Below are positions 7,458 through 10,658 of a stretch of 10,658 nucleotides of DNA, piece by piece. A model generated the notes under the pieces. It worked only from the letters and a program-made list of their open reading frames with translations, was not told where the DNA came from and did not search any database. Source of the stretch: a halophilic archaeon J07HX64 (lineage in GTDB: Archaea > Halobacteriota > Halobacteria > Halobacteriales > Haloarculaceae); NCBI GenBank assembly GCA_000416085.1, contig KE356579.1, forward strand, positions 82,857-93,514, written 5' to 3'. A program made the translations under genes and the position numbers. How positions within the stretch are numbered: position 1 is the first letter of the stretch; each line of letters starts with the position of its first letter.

Positions 7458-7766
7458 TCAGACGGTGTTGTCGGGGTCGTGTTTGTCGGCCATCCGCGAG
7501 GCCTCGGTGGCGTATCGGTCACGTTTGGCATCGGGGGTCGGTTCGAGTCGGTCGGCCTGTATCTCCCGTGCTGCCGTGACAGACGAGCGCACGACCATCC
7601 GCTTTGAGAGCCGTTGCTGCAGATGGCGCTCGCCGTCGGTGCTCGCGTAGACGACGGTGACCAGTCCCGCGTCGGTGTAGTCGCGCTCGACCAGCCAGAC
7701 GCGCTCAGTTCCGGCGCCCTCTGAGGCATCCTCGCCGCCCTGTTCGTCGTGCTCCTCTCCGGTCAT
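7458..7766 (-). CDS. Small acidic protein of unknown function
   Basis: This 102-aa protein is one I do not assign to a named family, although it resembles uncharacterised haloarchaeal proteins. Residues 1-19 are an acidic Glu/Gly-rich tail. A short beta-rich part follows (ERVWLVERDYTDAGLVTVVYAS), then a part with several basic residues (LQQRLSKRMVVRSS), then VTAAREI, and a C-terminal helix RDRYATEASRMADKHDPD. There are no cysteines, membrane segments or catalytic motifs. The ATG at 7766 is preferred: the frame is open to a GTG at 7820 but that adds an unlike sequence with no promoter. A weak TATA-like GGATACAAC lies about 27 bases upstream of 7766. The gene converges with the FrnE-like gene and follows pdaD on the same strand. 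Confidence 0.75.
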   Translation of the reverse strand: MTGEEHDEQGGEDASEGAGTERVWLVERDYTDAGLVTVVYASTDGERHLQQRLSKRMVVRSSVTAAREIQADRLEPTPDAKRDRYATEASRMADKHDPDNTV

Positions 7767-7917
7767 ACGCGCTGTTCGCCCGCACTCCTGTTGTATCCAC
7801 TGCTCCACCACGCCCGACACGCGGACCTCGCCGGAACAGGTGAGAGGCGTCGAGTAGAGTAGAGCCGGACGGGGCAGAACAGGACAGAGCGAGACAGTGC
7901 CGGTGCGGGACCCCAGG

Positions 7918-8379
7918 TTAGAGCAGTGGTGAACTCCTGCCGTAGATGGCGGCGACGATGGCTGCGGTGTACCGGTCGGGGGCGGGGTCCGTGGTGACGA
8001 TACGTGTCTCGACCGGGTCGTCGATGTCGCGTAGCTCCGTCCCCCGCTCGATGCCGACCCGTAGCTGCTCGGCGACCGTCTCGGGGTCGGTGTCGCCCAC
8101 CTCGTAGAACACGCCGCCGGCCTCGGTGCTCGCCCAGGCCAGCCCTGCCGCGGCGCGTGCCCCCGGCTGGCTGACCTGCTCTGCCAGTACCACGTCGAGG
8201 ACGTTCCCCGTCGGGCCGAGCTCCGGTGCCGTGCCGGCGCGCTCTATCTCGGTCTCTGCCGGGATAACCGACGAGAGCCGTCGCAGGTTGTACTGGTGGA
8301 CGCCCGCGTCTGCGAGTGCACCGTCGAAGGCGGCCTTCTCCGTCGGACCGACAGCCTCCCCCCAGACGAGTCGTATCAT
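7918..8379 (-). CDS. pdaD: Pyruvoyl-dependent arginine decarboxylase
   Basis: This 153-aa proenzyme turns arginine into agmatine. In archaea agmatine feeds polyamine synthesis and, through TiaS, the agmatidine modification of the isoleucine tRNA that reads AUA. The N terminus MIRLVWG and NLRRLSSVIP match the PdaD family; self-cleavage between S36 and S37 would make the beta chain and a pyruvoyl group on the alpha chain. Other family features are GLAWASTEAGGVFYEV at about 79-94 and a C-terminal AAIVAAIYG. Length is usual for archaeal PdaD. The start is the ATG at 8379; a weak TATA-like GGTTGATAC lies about 25-30 bases upstream. The gene stands alone; 151 bases separate it from the next gene on the same strand. 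No other polyamine genes are in the window. Confidence 0.93.
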   Translation of the reverse strand: MIRLVWGEAVGPTEKAAFDGALADAGVHQYNLRRLSSVIPAETEIERAGTAPELGPTGNVLDVVLAEQVSQPGARAAAGLAWASTEAGGVFYEVGDTDPETVAEQLRVGIERGTELRDIDDPVETRIVTTDPAPDRYTAAIVAAIYGRSSPLL

Positions 8380-8678
8380 ACCCGAACGCCGGTGTACGGC
8401 AGTATCAACCTGGCGGTTCCCCGACCCAACCGACGATACCGCAGTTCCAGAGAGAGGTGTACGAGCCCTCAGTTGGTGTCCGGTGTGTCCTTACCTCGTG
8501 GTCGTGGTCCCCGAGAACGAAGCTAACCCTCCTCGACTCCGGATATGCCACTGTCGATATCGTACGCGACACGATGGAGATGGACGGTCTGGGAGTCGGG
8601 TTCGAGAACGGCGTACGCTACACACTCCAGTTCTGGATGCACCGCGTCCAACTGCAGGATTCCGCCGATAACGAGTGA
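8380..8678. other. Gap of 299 bases without a confident gene
   Basis: This stretch lies between pdaD and the broken csx1 gene. It holds the weak pdaD promoter near 8400-8410. Two small opposing reading frames overlap in it: a minus frame ending at 8523 (listed separately) and a plus frame of up to 73 codons from a GTG at 8457 to a stop at 8678, or 34 codons from the ATG at 8574. The plus frame has GC-rich third positions but no family I recognise and few acidic residues. I see no tRNA, repeat array or clear terminator here. Confidence 0.5.
8523..8678 (-). pseudogene. Possible gene remnant with a metallophosphoesterase-like tail
   Basis: This open stretch of 51 codons directly follows the csx1 stop codon in the same frame. 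It has no ATG; a TTG (8651) or GTG (8642) would give 42 or 39 residues. The translated sequence is acidic and strand-like, with VAYAVLEPDSQTVHLHRVAYDID. That pattern recalls the last strands of YfcE/MJ0936-type metallophosphoesterases (AYAVLD... HRVxYD), but no metal ligands are included. About 65% of third positions are G or C, lower than the neighbours. It may be the 3' end of a lost gene, a very small real gene or chance. Confidence 0.25.
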
Positions 8679-9907
8679 CTACCCCCCATCGACGAGTCCG
8701 GTCCAGAACGTCTCGTCGCCGATACGCTCGCAGACAGTCTCGATGACAGGGCGCACCGCCTCGCCGGTCGGCGTCCGATTCGGGTCGAACCCGGCGTGGG
8801 CGTGCTTGTTCCGGTACTGCGAGAGTTCGTCCCACACCCTGAGCGCCTCGGGCGGCGATTCACCACCGGAGCGGTGCTCCCTGACTGCGCCGGTGAGCAC
8901 CCTCCGACCCTCGTAGCGAACCTCGGTATCGAGCCAGTCGGCGTCGCTCCCGTGGCGCTCGTAGAGCACCCGGTTGAGGAACAGTTCGCGGGCACACTCG
9001 AGCGCCACTCACTCCCGACCGTGCTCGGCGTAGAACCGCACCATGTCGCGCTGTCGCTCCAGTTCCCCCGCGGTGAGGTCGATATCGCACTTCCCGTCGA
9101 CGCCCGACTGCTCGACGGCGAACGGAGCGAGTTGCTCGGCCAGCGGGTCGAGAACCACCCCCTCCGGGCCGATGAGCCCCCGGTCGTCGAGCGACTGGAG
9201 CGTCTCGACGGCATTGCAGGCGGCCACGCCCGCCTCCAGCGGGAGGCCAGCGTCGAGATACGAACTAACACTCTTGAGCGCCGAGTCGAGTTCGACGAGT
9301 TCGGGGTGCTCGCCGCCCGCGCGGTAGATCCGCTCGCGCTTGGCCGCGAGCAGGTCCCGCAATGGGCCGAGCGTCCCGGCCGTTCTGAAGTCCCAGAGCG
9401 CGTGGTGCCACTCAAGCAGCGTCGGGAGATAGGTCAGGTCCAGCACCGGCGCTGTCCCGCCCCCGCCGGCGTTCTCGGCGTAGTACAGCGTATCGAGTTC
9501 CACCACCCCCAGCGCGTCGAGGTGCTACGGTGGTGTAGAGCGCGAGTTGCAGCGACCGAAACGCGTGGGTGATGTCGAGGTTGACGACCGCTCCGTCTGT
9601 TCCGGTGAGCGCCGCCCCTACATCGAGGATCTGGTCGACGTTCGCGCGGCCTTTCACCAGCGGCACCTCGACGAGAGTGACATCGACGCCCTCGCTGGCG
9701 CACGTCTCGCAGACACGGTCGAGATGGTCCGTCTCGGCCTGCACCTCGGCGGTGTGTGAGCAGTACAGCGTCGACATCGAGCAGACAGGTCAGCGCCACC
9801 GGCGCCAGTGCCGCGCGCGTCTCGATGTCCTCGCCACCCTCCAGCACGAACCGCGTCCGGTCGTAGTCGCTCGTCCCCACCGTCGAGAGCAGAATCTGTT
9901 CCGGCAT
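8679..9907 (-). pseudogene. csx1: Broken Csx1-type CARF-HEPN CRISPR ancillary RNase (DxTHG/TM1812 family)
   Basis: Intact relatives sense cyclic oligoadenylate made by type III CRISPR complexes through a CARF domain and cut RNA with a HEPN domain. Joined, the pieces would give about 408 residues, near the family length. Piece 1 (from the ATG at 9907) has the family start MPEQILLSTVGTSDYDRTRF. Piece 2 (9777 frame) has LDITHAFRSL, the DxTHG motif with Ala for Gly, at 9562-9576. Piece 3 (9506 frame) has LDTLYYAENA and a helical linker. Piece 4 (9008 frame) has the HEPN motif QYRNKHAH, R-x4-H, at 8796-8813. The frame moves by the same step twice, near 9763-9772 and 9518-9530, each equal to one extra base or two lost bases. 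A UGA stands at 9009-9011, probably in place of a Trp codon. Neither break lies in a homopolymer. Recent decay is the simplest reading; assembly error or recoding are alternatives. There is no clear TATA box before 9907. Confidence 0.85.
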
Positions 9908-9973
9908 GTGCTGACTGTTGTGGCCCGATGAGATGAACCTATCGCGGGTCGGCGCGAGTGAGGGGGAACCCGG

Positions 9974-10120
9974 TTACTCCAGTGGGCGGAGCAGGGTTAC
10001 AGATGCCTCGGCCTCCAGTGCCGAGAACTCGTCACCCTTCCCACGGCCGAGCGCGGTGGCCTTACACACCGCTGTCGACGCGAGGTTGACCCCCATCGAG
10101 ACAGCCGCCTCTTCGACCAT
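9974..10120 (-). CDS. 48-aa small protein of unknown function
   Basis: This short frame runs from the ATG at 10120 to a TAA at 9974. The product begins MVEEAAVSMGVNLASTAV, continues CKATALGRGKGDEF, and ends SALEAEASVTLLRPLE. About 77% of its codons end in G or C, as in the neighbouring genes. A clear TATA-like box (minus strand TAGTTATTATCC) lies about 31 bases upstream, so transcription would start only a few bases before the ATG. An in-frame TAG 15 codons upstream of the ATG limits the size. There are no membrane segments and one cysteine (C19). I do not recognise a family. The stop lies 66 bases before the csx1 start on the same strand, and csx1 lacks a promoter of its own, so a shared transcript is likely. 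It could be an unrelated small haloarchaeal protein. Confidence 0.6.
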   Translation of the reverse strand: MVEEAAVSMGVNLASTAVCKATALGRGKGDEFSALEAEASVTLLRPLE

Positions 10121-10145
10121 CGATACGTGCCGGTTCGCCGTGTTG

Positions 10146-10157
10146 GATAATAACTAT
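10146..10157 (-). promoter_or_regulatory. TATA box for the 48-aa gene (and perhaps csx1)
   Basis: The minus strand reads TAGTTATTATCC in the 54-base gap between the membrane protein gene and the 48-aa gene. It is centred about 31 bases before the ATG at 10120 and stands out in GC-rich DNA. It is the strongest promoter-like signal upstream of csx1. Confidence 0.55.
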
Positions 10158-10174
10158 TTCCGCCGACAGGACAC

Positions 10175-10651
10175 TCATCGGAGGCCGGCCGTTCCGCGCC
10201 CACCGCCGTACACTCGACCGGCCCAGACGCCGACGCCCCCGGCGATCGATCCGACGACGACCGTGACGACGCCGATAACGACGGCCGTCTGCCCTGTCGA
10301 GGAGAGTTCCGACAGGTCGGTGAGTGCCCCGATGGTGGCGGCAAAGAGAACGAACCCTGCAAGCGGCGCCACCGCAATGAACAGGCTCACCACGAGGTCG
10401 TCGTTTAGATAGGCGTTCACCCCGGCCCCGACAATGGCCGCGAACGCCAGCAGGTACACACTCCAGGCCCCCGAGGACCCGAACTCGAGCACCGACTCGG
10501 AGAACCAGATGAACCCGATAGCGATGAACCCCAGCACCGCCAGCGAGAACGCGAACAACGACACCCACAGCGACACGGACCGGTTCACCGGGAGTAGAAT
10601 CCGCAGGATATTCGTTTCGTCGTTGCTCGTATCTGTCTCCTCGTCGGACAT
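10175..10651 (-). CDS. Four-helix integral membrane protein of unknown function
   Basis: This 158-aa protein has a short acidic N terminus (MSDEETDTSNDETN) and then four hydrophobic segments at about residues 27-49, 64-81, 87-109 and 123-145. A short loop VNAYLNDDLVV joins segments 2 and 3. The C terminus is Gly/Arg-rich (GRVYGGGRGTAGLR) and probably cytoplasmic. There are no transporter signatures, cysteines or histidines that hint at a function, and I do not recognise a family. The ATG at 10651 is preferred. A GTG two codons upstream (10657) is also in frame and the window ends at 10658, so a longer form and the promoter cannot be judged. The last gene on this strand before the 48-aa gene, it is separated from it by a TATA box. 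Confidence 0.72.
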   Translation of the reverse strand: MSDEETDTSNDETNILRILLPVNRSVSLWVSLFAFSLAVLGFIAIGFIWFSESVLEFGSSGAWSVYLLAFAAIVGAGVNAYLNDDLVVSLFIAVAPLAGFVLFAATIGALTDLSELSSTGQTAVVIGVVTVVVGSIAGGVGVWAGRVYGGGRGTAGLR

Positions 10652-10658
10652 ATACACC

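Noticed and set aside
7821..7917. GAGTAGAGTAGAG and related purine-rich runs as a repeat element
   Set aside because: The repeats are only a few bases long and irregular. They look like ordinary intergenic DNA between pdaD and the 102-aa gene.
9009..9011. UGA read as selenocysteine in csx1
   Set aside because: No selenocysteine insertion element is seen, haloarchaea are not known for this system, and the family context fits Trp at this position.
9918..10412. A 164-codon plus-strand open frame
   Set aside because: It is antisense to the 48-aa gene and the membrane protein gene. Its Thr/Pro/Arg-rich product is typical of a shadow frame.
1..10658. tRNA genes, CRISPR arrays, insertion sequences
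   Set aside because: I searched by eye for a T-arm GGTTCGAATCC-type motif, regularly spaced repeats and transposase motifs on both strands and found none.

Overview
The window looks like chromosomal DNA of a haloarchaeon (class Halobacteria). It is GC-rich with GC-rich third codon positions, its proteins are strongly acidic, and most start codons have little or no leader and a TATA-like box about 25-35 bases upstream. Typical archaeal proteins are present: Orc1/Cdc6, the small subunit of DNA polymerase D, an ER-type signal peptidase and a pyruvoyl arginine decarboxylase. The genus cannot be told from the sequence.

Layout: (1) 1-4686 resembles the known neighbourhood of the main haloarchaeal replication origin. 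A partial ORB-like origin box runs directly into orc1 (+). A flavin-reductase-like gene and the signal peptidase gene (both -) follow, then the PolD small subunit gene (+), which diverges from the peptidase gene. The origin itself would lie upstream of base 1. (2) 4688-6543 is a two-gene metal ABC transporter unit, znuC-znuB (-), with ATGA overlap coupling and an AT-rich promoter/operator region. No substrate-binding protein gene is in the window. (3) 6724-8379 holds a DsbA/FrnE-type thiol oxidoreductase (+), a 102-aa acidic unknown protein (-) and pdaD (-). A 12-bp perfect inverted repeat separates the first two, which converge. (4) 8380-10658 is the least ordinary part. It has a gene-poor gap of 299 bases with a possible gene remnant, then a Csx1-type (DxTHG/TM1812 family) CARF-HEPN CRISPR ancillary RNase gene broken by two frameshifts and one in-frame UGA. 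Next come a 48-aa gene with a good TATA box and a four-helix membrane protein at the window edge (all -).

Regions 1 and 2 are housekeeping: replication initiation and synthesis, protein export and metal uptake. Region 4 is accessory. The Csx1 reading frame keeps its CARF DxTH motif and its HEPN R-x4-H motif, yet cannot be translated as one chain without recoding. No type III effector genes, adaptation genes or CRISPR array are present, so it is an orphan here. The 48-aa gene lies just upstream of it, and csx1 shows no clear promoter of its own, so the two may share a transcript.
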